7,201 nucleotides of DNA from Acidimicrobiaceae bacterium (GTDB lineage: Bacteria > Actinomycetota > Acidimicrobiia > Acidimicrobiales > Ilumatobacteraceae). Made by a program: the position numbers and the translations under genes. Below, one piece after another: positions 1-6,745 of the stretch. The stretch's first letter is position 1. Each line of letters starts with the position of its first letter. The stretch spans positions 1 through 7,201 of the forward strand of contig VFMC01000220.1 of assembly GCA_006515795.1 (NCBI GenBank), read 5' to 3'. The notes beneath the pieces were generated by a model. The model worked only from the letters and a program-made list of their open reading frames with translations, had not been told where the DNA came from and ran no database searches.

Positions 1-1087
1 ATTGGCCGAACTGATCGGCGTTCTGATGATCCGAAGCGACGAGCACAGCCTGCTGTGCCCATGCGGCTCCAGCGCGGGAGAACACATACGCAACACCACC
101 GAACTGCTTCTTCGCACTGGACAACGGGGCGCCGACGACGGTCGTCGCCCCGCTCGTGCCGACGGAGTATCCGAATTCATCGAGGACGCCGGGGGGCGCG
201 GGGGCCGCGGCGATCAGCTTGGCCCGTTGCACCGGGACGAATGTGCATTCGCCGTTGGCCCCGGAAAGGTGGATCGCGGCGATCTCGGTAGCTGTGAGCG
301 CGCGTCCCCAAACGGTTGGTTCGTCCAGGGTGCCGGTGAAGTTGAACGGATCGCCCAGACCCCTCTTGCTTCCGAGGCGCAACTGGGTGGCCGGCGCCGG
401 GTTCAGGGTTCCGGCCTGTGACGACACCGAGGCAACAGGGACTCCATCGAAGTACAGCGTGGTCTCGGTGCGGTCCCAGGTGGCCGCGACGTGATGGAAC
501 GCACCGTCGAAGATCTGCGGCACCGACGCACGCAGTTCCTCCGGTCGTCGCGCTGAGGTCTCGTCGGTCGACCAGGTGAGATTGGCGAATGGATCGAGCA
601 GCAGGGCGAATGCCCGGGCGGAGTCGTCGGTGCCGGGGAAGTCCCAACGCGTCATCAACGCCTGCGTGCGTCCCGTGAATCCAGCGTCAGCCGGCTTGAC
701 CCACATCTCGACCGTGACGGCGGCACTCACCGCTGGAAACGCGTCAACCGAGACCGCGCTCGTCGCGTCGAAGACCAGCCCTCGTCCCACGAGCGCGTCG
801 CCGAAGCTCACCGACCCGCTGAGGTCGGGCCCGATCACGGGAAACAAGTCGTCCTCGCCCCGCCACCAACCGAGCACACCGGTCGTGTCGACCACGCATC
901 CGGGGGTGACGTCGGCCGCCGCCCGCGGCGCGTCGAGTTGAGCGGAGACGGAGACGACCGATACCCCGATCAGGCCGATTGCAATCGCCCGGTTCGCCCG
1001 GTTCGCCCGGTTCGCCCGGTTCGCCCGGTTCGCCCGGTTCGCTCGGCGACCCGTCGTCCTCCGATCCCGCGAGACCCGCACGCTCAT
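1..1087 (-). CDS. Secreted LamG-domain / FG-GAP repeat protein (3' end beyond window)
   Basis: This is the N-terminal 362 codons of a probable surface-exposed or secreted protein; the rest lies beyond the left edge. The ATG at 1087 follows a purine-rich ribosome site (GGGAGGAGCGAGGACG). Residues 1-34 are a long basic n-region containing six NRA repeats. A short hydrophobic stretch follows (35-47, IAIGLIGVSVVSV), and a plausible signal peptidase site lies after A49 (VSA|Q). Residues 64-281 form a LamG/concanavalin-like domain bounded by C64 and C281. Its landmarks are LGWWRGEDD near 72-80, VTVEMWVKP at 124-132 and HHVAATWDR at 198-206. From about 289 an FG-GAP (integrin-alpha-like) repeat begins, with DEFGYSV at 303 and TTVVGAPL, and a second DQFG starts at the window edge. 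Known family members bind carbohydrate or protein ligands or build beta-propellers. Adhesion or matrix binding is inferred; the ligand is unknown. Confidence 0.85.
   Translation of the reverse strand, partial: MSVRVSRDRRTTGRRANRANRANRANRANRANRAIAIGLIGVSVVSVSAQLDAPRAAADVTPGCVVDTTGVLGWWRGEDDLFPVIGPDLSGSVSFGDALVGRGLVFDATSAVSVDAFPAVSAAVTVEMWVKPADAGFTGRTQALMTRWDFPGTDDSARAFALLLDPFANLTWSTDETSARRPEELRASVPQIFDGAFHHVAATWDRTETTLYFDGVPVASVSSQAGTLNPAPATQLRLGSKRGLGDPFNFTGTLDEPTVWGRALTATEIAAIHLSGANGECTFVPVQRAKLIAAAPAPPGVLDEFGYSVGTSGATTVVGAPLSSAKKQFGGVAYVFSRAGAAWAQQAVLVASDHQNADQFGQ
986..1039. repeat. Six perfect 9-bp tandem repeats in a signal-peptide coding region
   Basis: The unit CGCCCGGTT occurs six times without mismatch. 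On the minus strand it reads AACCGGGCG, encoding NRA six times in the basic n-region of the LamG/FG-GAP protein's signal peptide. Because the unit is three codons, gain or loss of copies would change the length and charge of the n-region without shifting the frame. The plus-strand collagen-like reading (GSP repeats) is a by-product of the same repeat. Confidence 0.95.
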
Positions 1088-1440
1088 TCGTCCTCGCTCC
1101 TCCCGGCTACTGCCGACACGCCGAGGCGCGTGGCTCGACGACGCTCACCGCCACGTTGACAGCAACTTGACAACATCTTGGTTTCGGCGAACGGCTCGAA
1201 CAAGCCAAGATTCGAGGAACGCTGAGTGAACGCCCGGCCATTCGAATTGGTCCCGGCGGGCTTGCGGTCCTGGCTCGGGGCTCTGGGTTGGCGCGCCCGG
1301 CGCAATTCATCGGAGTTCGTCCAGATGGCTGCCGTGCGGTCATTCGGCGTTCACCTCGGCGCAATCGGCTGCACCTACGGTTGGCCCGGGTCGCCAAGGC
1401 GATGGCCTCGGCGGTCACCACACTCTCGAGGGAACACACA
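1088..1440. other. Divergent intergenic region
   Basis: This 353-bp stretch separates the minus-strand LamG protein (start 1087) from the plus-strand membrane protein (start 1441) and should hold both promoters. No open frame in it has recognisable protein character. The only pattern I see is a pair of TTGACA hexamers at 1156-1172. I find no convincing -10 element at the expected spacing, no strong hairpin and no RNA gene. Confidence 0.6.
1156..1172 (+). promoter_or_regulatory. Two TTGACA direct repeats, 11 bp apart
   Basis: TTGACA occurs at 1156-1161 and again at 1167-1172, a spacing of about one helical turn. The hexamer equals the consensus -35 element, but neither copy has a good TANNNT box about 17 bp downstream. 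The flanking GTTG and CAAC also give weak dyad symmetry. It could be part of a promoter or a regulator binding site for either divergent gene. This is pattern evidence only. Confidence 0.2.
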
Positions 1441-1941
1441 ATGATTCGTCTCACCGATGAGCCGACGGCGGACACCCTGCAATCGACCGACGAGGAGATG
1501 CGGGCGAATCTCGACGGACCGGCCACAGCATCGGCCGCGTCGGCTGTGGTTCCACCGGCGCTGGACTCCGCTGCTGTGCCAGATCGCCTTCGCTGGCGGT
1601 CCGTGGCATCGATGGAAACGCTCGCTGTGGCCGCCGTGGTCGGGATGTTGTTGCTCACGACGCGGTTCACCCCGGACTACACCCTGCAGACTGGTGACTG
1701 CGTGACGGTCAGCGCCGACCAGTCGCCGATCGAGGTCGCCTGTGCCGGCCACCACGATGCCGTCGTAGAGCGCCGCATTCCGTTCGACCGGTCGTGCCCT
1801 GCGGCCACCGTGCCGTACCGGGATCGCACCGGCAGAGTGTGCGTGGTGCCCGTGCCGGCACTTGGTGGTGCGATCTGGGCCGATTTCGTTTCGGCCGCCG
1901 AGAGCGATTCGGCCCAGATGTTGGGGGCGCCGTTGAGGTGA
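1441..1941 (+). CDS. Single-pass membrane protein with four-cysteine extracytoplasmic domain (septum-formation-like)
   Basis: The product has 166 residues. ATG at 1441 is preceded by GAGGGA about 8 bases upstream, which favours it over in-frame starts further up. Residues 1-58 are a polar, Ala/Thr/Asp-rich, probably cytoplasmic tail. Residues about 60-75 (LAVAAVVGMLLLTT) form the only membrane helix, and basic residues just before it (R49, R51) predict N-in, C-out topology. The outer domain has cysteines at 87, 101, 119 and 134, which could make two disulfides. GDCV (86-88) and the later CAGHHDAVV (101-109) resemble the GDC...C..PHDAEV pattern of actinobacterial septum-formation-type domains. 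That assignment is tentative and the function is unknown. The gene ends only 20 bp from the convergent L,D-transpeptidase gene, and I see no terminator hairpin between them. Confidence 0.75.
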   Translation: MIRLTDEPTADTLQSTDEEMRANLDGPATASAASAVVPPALDSAAVPDRLRWRSVASMETLAVAAVVGMLLLTTRFTPDYTLQTGDCVTVSADQSPIEVACAGHHDAVVERRIPFDRSCPAATVPYRDRTGRVCVVPVPALGGAIWADFVSAAESDSAQMLGAPLR

Positions 1942-1961
1942 GCCCGGGCCAGAGCCAGGCG

Positions 1962-3950
1962 TCACTCGTGGATGATGACCGTGCCGCCCATCGGCATCGA
2001 GTTGGTGGCCCAGATCATGTCCATCGCAGCATTGCTCACCCGGATGCAACCGTGCGAGGCCGGGTAGTTGGGCACGCTGCGGTAGCCGTGCACCGCCACA
2101 CCGCGGATGACGAAGCGCGGCCGGTAGAGCGTGCCGAGGGAGCCCTCGTAGGCCGGCTCGTCGCTCACCCGGTACACGCGGAACGTGCCCACCGGTGTGT
2201 AGGCCTTGTCGCTGATCTTCGCGCCGGTCTTCTGGTCGGTAGCCGTGTAGTCGTAGTTGCCGCCGGTGGAAACGTTGAGCACCCACACGGCTCGACCGCC
2301 ACGGATGATGAAGGCCAGCTGCTTGCCCTTGTCGACCTCGAAGAGATCGCCTGAGGTGATGCCAGGGGACGGGCGGCACTGGATCCGGTTCAGTGCCACC
2401 GCCGTGGTCTCGTCGACGTTGCCGCTGGCGGCGATGCCCGACCACTTCTGGAACGCCATCACCGACTGCGACGTGGTGAGGCCGTAGCCGCCGTCGGCGC
2501 CACCGTTCCAGAATCCGAGATCGAGGAGGCGCTGCTGGGCCCGTGCCACGGTGTTCGAGCTCGACCCGATCACCACCGATGCGACCGGCCTGTTGGGGTA
2601 GCCGACACAACCGAACGGGGTTCCCGTGGCGTTGCTCGGGGGACCGAACGGAGCGGCAACGGGTGAGCCCAGGTAGAAACCGGACACGTCGGCCAGAAGA
2701 TGGCCGCCGGACTGGGTGAAGACGTCGAACCCTCGCGCCGACACTGCCACGGTGGCGTGGTTCGGCAGCGTCTGCACAGCACGGACCACGTTGAGCGTGG
2801 AGGTGCTTCGCTGCTTGTCGGCCGGATTGGTGGTGCCGGCCGGGCCGAGGGTGACGTAGCCGCCGGCCAACGCGTCGGTGACGGTGAGGTTCATCACCAG
2901 CGCAGCGACATCGGGTCGGGCGATGGCCGGATTGGTGGAAGCGCCGACTTCGAGGTTCCAGGCCGGCAGCGGCATCTGCGCGGAGCCGAGTGGGCTCAGC
3001 GACGCCTCACGGGTGTCGAGGAAGCGGGTCGGCGAGGCCAGCGAGACGAAGAGGCCATCGGTCGACACCGGCGCCGCCGAGCCGGTCATCAACCCGACCA
3101 GGTCGACCACCAGGTGCCCGCCGGCCTGCGAGTAGACGTTGAAGTCGCCGTCGCCGTCGAGCGCCACGATCACCTGGTTCGCCACCACGTGCAGGGGATA
3201 GAGAGAGTTGAGGTTCGCCGCGTTCGGTGGAGTCGTGCCGGCCGGGAAGGCGGTCCAGTAGCCGGGGCCGTTGGCAATGGTGGTGACGTTCAGCACCGCT
3301 GCCGATGCTCCGCCGGCAGCGGGTACGCGCAGTTCTGTGACCGATGTGGGTTCCACCGGCAGGAAGTTGCGACTGTCGAAGATGCGGCTCGGCACGGCCA
3401 ACGGTTGGAACCGACCCGAGGCCGTGGCCCCACTGGTCTCGTAGCTGCCGAGCATGTCGACGACCACGTGGCCGCCGCTCTGGCTGTACACGTCGACGGT
3501 GCCATCGGCCCCGATCGGAACGGTGACGAGGTTGGCCATCGCCAGCCCATCACCGAGGGCCGCCCAGCGCTCGTCGACGTTGAGGTTCGACGCCGTCGGC
3601 AGGTTGCCGCCATGCGGGAAGACGGTCCAGAACCCGATGCCGGCCGGGCCGGCGACGGTGACGTTGAGCACCACCGAACGCGTGGAAGCGGCTGATGGAA
3701 GTGGTGCGTCGCCGGCGACACGGATGTTGACGACACCTCCGGGAGCGACCGGCGCTGCCGCCTCACGCGTGTCGAGCAGTCGGGTCGGCGAGGGCAACGA
3801 GACGTAACGCGACGGTGGGCTGGTGGCGTCGCCCGGCGCGGCCTGCACCACGGAAACCGGCAGCCCGACCGGCAACCCGACCGGCAACCCGATTGGTACG
3901 GCGAGCGCGCCGGCTCCGAACAGGGCAGCAACGATGGCGATCGTTCTCAT
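1962..3950 (-). CDS. Secreted L,D-transpeptidase (YkuD) with peptidoglycan-binding domain and three N-terminal repeat domains
   Basis: The 662-residue product probably forms or remodels 3-3 cross-links in peptidoglycan outside the membrane. Residues 1-38 are a signal peptide (MRTIAIVAALFGAGALAVP, a GLPV triplet, then VQA-A). Three related beta-rich repeats follow at about 49-170, 178-288 and 300-427. Each has an S-P-[ST]-R-[LIF]-[LF]-D-[ST]-R motif, an LNVT-like strand and an xVYSQxGGHxVVD-like end. Residues about 465-523 are a PG_binding_1 domain (AQQRLLDLGFWNGGADGGYG). The YkuD domain fills about 534-662, with H621-G-Y and SHGCIR at 632-637; C635 is the expected nucleophile and H633 its partner. 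ATG 3950 has only a distant AGGA. GTG at 3956, two codons upstream, has AGGA 8 bases away and may be the true start. Because of the upstream 34-bp duplication, the FAH reading frame runs open into this gene, so an automatic caller could report one fused protein. Confidence 0.93.
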   Translation of the reverse strand: MRTIAIVAALFGAGALAVPIGLPVGLPVGLPVSVVQAAPGDATSPPSRYVSLPSPTRLLDTREAAAPVAPGGVVNIRVAGDAPLPSAASTRSVVLNVTVAGPAGIGFWTVFPHGGNLPTASNLNVDERWAALGDGLAMANLVTVPIGADGTVDVYSQSGGHVVVDMLGSYETSGATASGRFQPLAVPSRIFDSRNFLPVEPTSVTELRVPAAGGASAAVLNVTTIANGPGYWTAFPAGTTPPNAANLNSLYPLHVVANQVIVALDGDGDFNVYSQAGGHLVVDLVGLMTGSAAPVSTDGLFVSLASPTRFLDTREASLSPLGSAQMPLPAWNLEVGASTNPAIARPDVAALVMNLTVTDALAGGYVTLGPAGTTNPADKQRSTSTLNVVRAVQTLPNHATVAVSARGFDVFTQSGGHLLADVSGFYLGSPVAAPFGPPSNATGTPFGCVGYPNRPVASVVIGSSSNTVARAQQRLLDLGFWNGGADGGYGLTTSQSVMAFQKWSGIAASGNVDETTAVALNRIQCRPSPGITSGDLFEVDKGKQLAFIIRGGRAVWVLNVSTGGNYDYTATDQKTGAKISDKAYTPVGTFRVYRVSDEPAYEGSLGTLYRPRFVIRGVAVHGYRSVPNYPASHGCIRVSNAAMDMIWATNSMPMGGTVIIHE
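3859..3894. repeat. Three 12-bp tandem repeats in the L,D-transpeptidase signal peptide
   Basis: Three near-identical 12-bp units (GGCAGCCCGACC, GGCAACCCGACC, GGCAACCCGATT) encode GLPV three times at residues 21-32 on the minus strand. They lie in the hydrophobic-to-cleavage part of the signal peptide. The unit is a multiple of three, so copy number would vary signal-peptide length without breaking the frame. Confidence 0.9.
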
Positions 3951-3954
3951 CCGC

Positions 3955-3974
3955 ACCGGATCGATCCTACCGGT
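3955..3974. promoter_or_regulatory. Small dyad at the L,D-transpeptidase start
   Basis: ACCGG (3955-3959) and CCGGT (3970-3974) form an inverted repeat, with the palindrome GGATCGATCC at 3958-3967 overlapping its left arm and loop. It covers the AGGA ribosome-site candidate and the possible GTG start on the minus strand. It may be an operator, an mRNA hairpin masking the start, or chance. Confidence 0.2.
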
Positions 3975-4027
3975 GGGCGAGCGAACGCGCAGCGCGGCGC
4001 CCGACCACCGCGACCTCCCCTCTTCGA

Positions 4028-4862
4028 TCAGTTGCGGACCGGCTTGCGGATCCCGCGGAACTCCCAATCGCCGCCCAACGCCGTCGAGACGACCTCCTCG
4101 CTCTCGGTCGGCTGCGCCCCGCAGTCGGAACGGATCGGGGGTCGGCTGCGCCCCGCAGTCGGAACGGATCGGGGTGGGCCCCGTCACGATGGTGTTGGTG
4201 AGGGCTCCGAGGCCCTCCACCTCGACGGTGACGACGTCGCCGGGTTGCACCGGGCGGCTGAAGGCCGGTGTGCCGGAGAAGATCATGTCGCCGGGGAGCA
4301 GCGTGATGGTTCTGGCCAGGTCGGCGACGAGGTAGTGCATGTCCCACGTCATCTCACCGGTGTTGCCGTCTTGGCGGACCTCACCGTTCACGAGCGTGCG
4401 GATGCCCTTGTCGCGGAAGTCCCAGTCGGTCACCACCATCGGTCCGACCGGGCACAGCGTGTCGCTGCCCTTCACCCGCAGCATCGATCCGGAATCTGTG
4501 TCGCGGAAGTCATGAAGGCCGTAGTCGTTGCCGATGGTGTAGCCGTGGATGAAATCGCCGGCCTCTGCCGGGCTCACGTTGCGGCACGGCGCGCCGATGA
4601 TGATCACGACTTCACCTTCGTAGTTCAGCCACTTGCAGCGGTCTGGACGCACCACCTGGCCGCGATGCGTGTTGAGCGACGAGGTCGGCTTGTGGAAGTA
4701 GGTGGGCGTCGGGGTGAGGTCGATCTGGAACTCCTTGACCCTGCTGATGTGGTTGAGGTGGACGCAGAGGATCTTCGAAGGCGTGCTGGGCGGAAGGTAG
4801 ACCGCGTCGCGTTCGGCGATTCGCCGACCGTCGTCTTGGTTGGCCTGGCGGTGACACAGCAT
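4028..4862 (-). CDS. Fumarylacetoacetate hydrolase (FAH) family protein, C-terminus frameshifted by a tandem duplication
   Basis: This is probably a metal-dependent hydrolase, decarboxylase or isomerase of the FAH superfamily, cytoplasmic and acting on a 2-keto or dienoic acid; the exact substrate is not predictable. From ATG 4862 (MLCHRQANQ) it has YLPPSTPSKI near 22-31, a NYEGEVVIIIG metal-site motif at 80-90 (E82 and E84), NDYGLHDFRD at 112-121 (D113), GSMLRVKGSDTLCP, DMHYLVADLARTITLLPGD and SGTPAFSRPVQPGDVVTVEVEGLG. All core motifs are intact. After AQPT (residue 241) a 34-bp duplication shifts the frame. Removing one copy gives ESEEVVSTALGGDWEFRG and then IRKPVRN with a stop at 4028-4030 (266 residues), which matches the ending I recall for this subfamily. 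As sequenced, the frame stays open into the downstream L,D-transpeptidase. An alternative in-frame ATG lies at 4919; neither start has a strong ribosome site. Both overlap the 5' end of the divergent plus-strand gene. Confidence 0.8.
4107..4174. repeat. Perfect 34-bp tandem duplication inside the FAH gene
   Basis: Positions 4107-4140 and 4141-4174 are identical (unit begins GTCGGCTGCG and ends ACGGATCGGGG). GGT is shared at the two outer junctions (4106-4108 and 4173-4175), as expected for replication slippage. Thirty-four is not a multiple of three, so the second copy frameshifts the FAH gene. Deleting one copy in silico restores the family-like C-terminus and its stop at 4028-4030. The duplication may be genuine or an assembly or sequencing error. 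Confidence 0.95.
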
Positions 4863-5990
4863 CGGCGAGCGCCGCTCGCGTTCATACCGCTCATCGCGAA
4901 GAGTGCCACGCGGCGCCATCGCCGACCCCAGGAACCAGAGGTCCACCTCCGCGCCGCCCTCGAGTGGCTGTGCCGTGCGCAAGATGAGAGCCCGGACGGC
5001 GGTGTGAGCTACGGCTACAGCGCTCGCGGTGGCTGGAAAGATCCGTACCGCGAGACCTCCGGGTACATCCTCACCACGATGTACCGGGCGGCCGACGCGC
5101 TCGGCGACCCGACGCTGGCCGACCGCGCCCTGCGTATCGCGCACTGGCTGGTCGACGTGCAGAATGCCGACGGTTCGTTCGCCAATCCCAACTACGGCGA
5201 CGAGGGCATCGTCTTCGACACCGGCCAGGTCCTGTTCGGTCTGGTGCGCGCCCACGAGCGGTCTGCCGACGCACGCTTCCTCGACGCGGCCACGCGTGCA
5301 GGGCGATGGCTGGTCGATGTCGCCGACGATGATGGGCGGTGGACCACCCACGAGCATCTCGACACGCCACACGCCTACAACACCCGCACCGCCTGGGCAC
5401 TGCTGGCGCTCGACCGGATGCTGTCCGACCGGGCGCTCGCCGACCGCGACCACCGGCGGGTCGCCCGCGCCAACCTCGACTGGGCAGTGGAGTGCCAGCA
5501 GGCCAGCGGCTTCTTCACCAACGCCGCCTTCGTCGCCGGTGAGCACCCGTACACGCACAACATCTCCTACACCACGTGCGGGCTGCAGGAATCCGGCTGG
5601 ATCCTCGGCGACGACCGTTACGTCACGGCGGCGCGGCGATGTGCCGACGCCGCGCTCGCCCTCCTTCGCGATGATGGGTTCCTCCCCGGTCAGATCACCT
5701 CCGCCGGCCGCCCGGCGGCGCGGTACGCGTGCCTCACCGGCATCTGCCAGTTCGCGATCGTGTGGGCGAAGTGGTTCGACGTCACCGGCGATGCGAAGTA
5801 TCAAGCGGCGTCGCGCCGCGCCCTCGGCTTCGTGATGAGCCGACAGGATCTCACCTCGGCGAACCTGGGCGCGCGTGGCGCCATCGCCGGATCGTCCCCA
5901 ATCTGGGGACGGTACGCGCCGCTCAGCTACCCGAACTGGGCGACGAAGTTCTTCGTCGATGCCGCACTGCTGCAACGTGGGTGGAACTGA
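4851..5990 (+). CDS. Alpha/alpha-toroid polysaccharide-locus protein (VpsJ-like, six-hairpin fold)
   Basis: The product has about 379 residues and no signal peptide or membrane helix. It has repeated amphipathic helix pairs with aromatic and glycine-rich turns, typical of alpha/alpha-barrel (six-hairpin) proteins found in exopolysaccharide clusters. Landmarks are LRAALEWLCRAQDESPDGGV (33-52), GYSARGGWKDPYRETSGYI (55-73), FDTGQVLFGL (122-131), YNTRTAWALLALD (176-188), HNISYTTCGLQESG (236-249), CLTGICQFAIVWAKWF (294-309) and SSPIWGRYAPLSYPNWATKF (348-367). Homologues are named VpsJ or squalene-cyclase-like; the chemistry is not established. Trimming, epimerising or lyase-type action on a glycan is inferred. 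The start is uncertain: no ATG is available, and GTG 4851 is the best in-frame choice but has no clear ribosome site and overlaps the antisense FAH start by 12 bp. The stop lies one base before the GT26 start codon. Confidence 0.8.
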   Translation: MTQHRRAPLAFIPLIAKSATRRHRRPQEPEVHLRAALEWLCRAQDESPDGGVSYGYSARGGWKDPYRETSGYILTTMYRAADALGDPTLADRALRIAHWLVDVQNADGSFANPNYGDEGIVFDTGQVLFGLVRAHERSADARFLDAATRAGRWLVDVADDDGRWTTHEHLDTPHAYNTRTAWALLALDRMLSDRALADRDHRRVARANLDWAVECQQASGFFTNAAFVAGEHPYTHNISYTTCGLQESGWILGDDRYVTAARRCADAALALLRDDGFLPGQITSAGRPAARYACLTGICQFAIVWAKWFDVTGDAKYQAASRRALGFVMSRQDLTSANLGARGAIAGSSPIWGRYAPLSYPNWATKFFVDAALLQRGWN

Positions 5991-5991
5991 G

Positions 5992-6744
5992 ATGAACCCG
6001 CACCGGGTTCGGCTGTTGAACAGCGACTTCGATCCGCTCACCCTCGACGAAACTGTCGACCAGGTGTTCGAGGTGGTCGACGGGCCCGGCCGCGGTTGGC
6101 TCTGCACGGTCAACGTCGCCATCTTGATGATGATGCGTAGCGATCCGCAACTGCAGCGATTCGTCGACCGCGCGGCCTGCACGGTGGCCGACGGCCAGCC
6201 GATCGTCTGGCTGTCGCGGGCCTTGCGCACGCCGTTGCCGGCACGCGTCGCCGGCATCGATCTCGTCGAGCGGGTCTGTGCGCGGGCCGCCGCGGCCGAT
6301 GTCGGGGTCCATCTGCTGGGTGCTTCGCGCGCTGTGGTCGACGAAGTCACCAACCGGATCCATTCGGCGCATCCCGGCGTTCGGCTCTCCTTCGACGATG
6401 GCTACTTCGATCCCACAGAGGCGGCCGATCGTGCCGCGCGAGTGGCGGCGAGCGGCGCCCGGATCCTCGTCGTCGGTATGGGAGTTCCCCGGCAGGAGCG
6501 CTTCATCGAGGACCATTGGGAGGCGATGGGCGTCGACGTGGCGATCGGCGTCGGCGGAAGTTTCGACGTGCTCGCCGGCCTCCGCACCCGCGCCCCGGAC
6601 TGGATGCAGCGAAGCGGGCTCGAATGGGTGCATCGCCTGCGCGAGGAACCGCGTCGACTGTTCTCACGGTACTTCTCGACCGGGTTCCGCTTCCTGCTGC
6701 TGGGTGGCCGTGCCATCCTGCTCCCCCGATACCGTCGACGCTGA
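5992..6744 (+). CDS. WecG/TagA/CpsF family (GT26) glycosyltransferase
   Basis: The 250-residue length is normal for the family. These enzymes transfer N-acetylmannosamine, or a derivative such as ManNAcA, from a UDP donor to a polyprenyl-diphosphate-linked GlcNAc-type acceptor at the inner membrane face. Visible motifs are TVN at 39-41, VADGQPIVWLSR at 65-76 with the conserved D67, RVAGID at 85-90, the Rossmann-like VGVHLLGAS at 104-112, ILVVGMGVPRQERFIEDH at 158-175 with Q168, and GVGGSFDVLAG at 186-196. The basic/aromatic tail (EWVHRLREEPRRLFSRY, 211-227) matches the C-terminal region that seats TagA-type enzymes on the membrane. ATG 5992 follows the upstream stop by one base, with GGGTGG about 7 bases upstream. 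The epimerase downstream would supply its donor. Confidence 0.93.
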   Translation: MNPHRVRLLNSDFDPLTLDETVDQVFEVVDGPGRGWLCTVNVAILMMMRSDPQLQRFVDRAACTVADGQPIVWLSRALRTPLPARVAGIDLVERVCARAAAADVGVHLLGASRAVVDEVTNRIHSAHPGVRLSFDDGYFDPTEAADRAARVAASGARILVVGMGVPRQERFIEDHWEAMGVDVAIGVGGSFDVLAGLRTRAPDWMQRSGLEWVHRLREEPRRLFSRYFSTGFRFLLLGGRAILLPRYRRR

Positions 6745-6745
6745 G

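Noticed and set aside
986..1039. CRISPR-like or origin-iteron array
   Set aside because: The 9-bp units are directly adjacent without spacers and lie inside a coding region.
979..1170. Plus-strand collagen-like GSP-repeat peptide
   Set aside because: It is the complementary reading of the 9-bp repeat in the signal peptide of the minus-strand LamG protein. It has no ribosome site or other domain.
1084..1305. 73-residue minus-strand frame overlapping the LamG gene start by 4 bp (possible leader peptide)
   Set aside because: The composition is Arg/Ser-rich with no hydrophobic or domain character and no good ribosome site. The ATGA overlap is likely chance.
1288..1440. N-terminal extension of the four-cysteine membrane protein to an upstream ATG
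   Set aside because: The added residues are Arg-rich and low in information, and ATG 1441 has a GAGGGA site at good spacing.
1942..1961. Bidirectional terminator between the convergent genes
   Set aside because: Only a short GCCCGGGC palindrome is present; there is no stem-loop with a T tract on either strand.
2700..3695. 331-residue plus-strand frame
   Set aside because: It is antisense to the well-supported L,D-transpeptidase repeat region, with Arg/Gly/Val-rich shadow composition.
3951..6353. Very long minus-strand open frame upstream of the L,D-transpeptidase (whole frame 1962-6353)
   Set aside because: Only 1962-3950 and the FAH part encode recognisable domains. The stretch above 4920 is the antisense shadow of the toroid and GT26 genes, kept open by high GC. 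The joined frame exists because of the 34-bp duplication.
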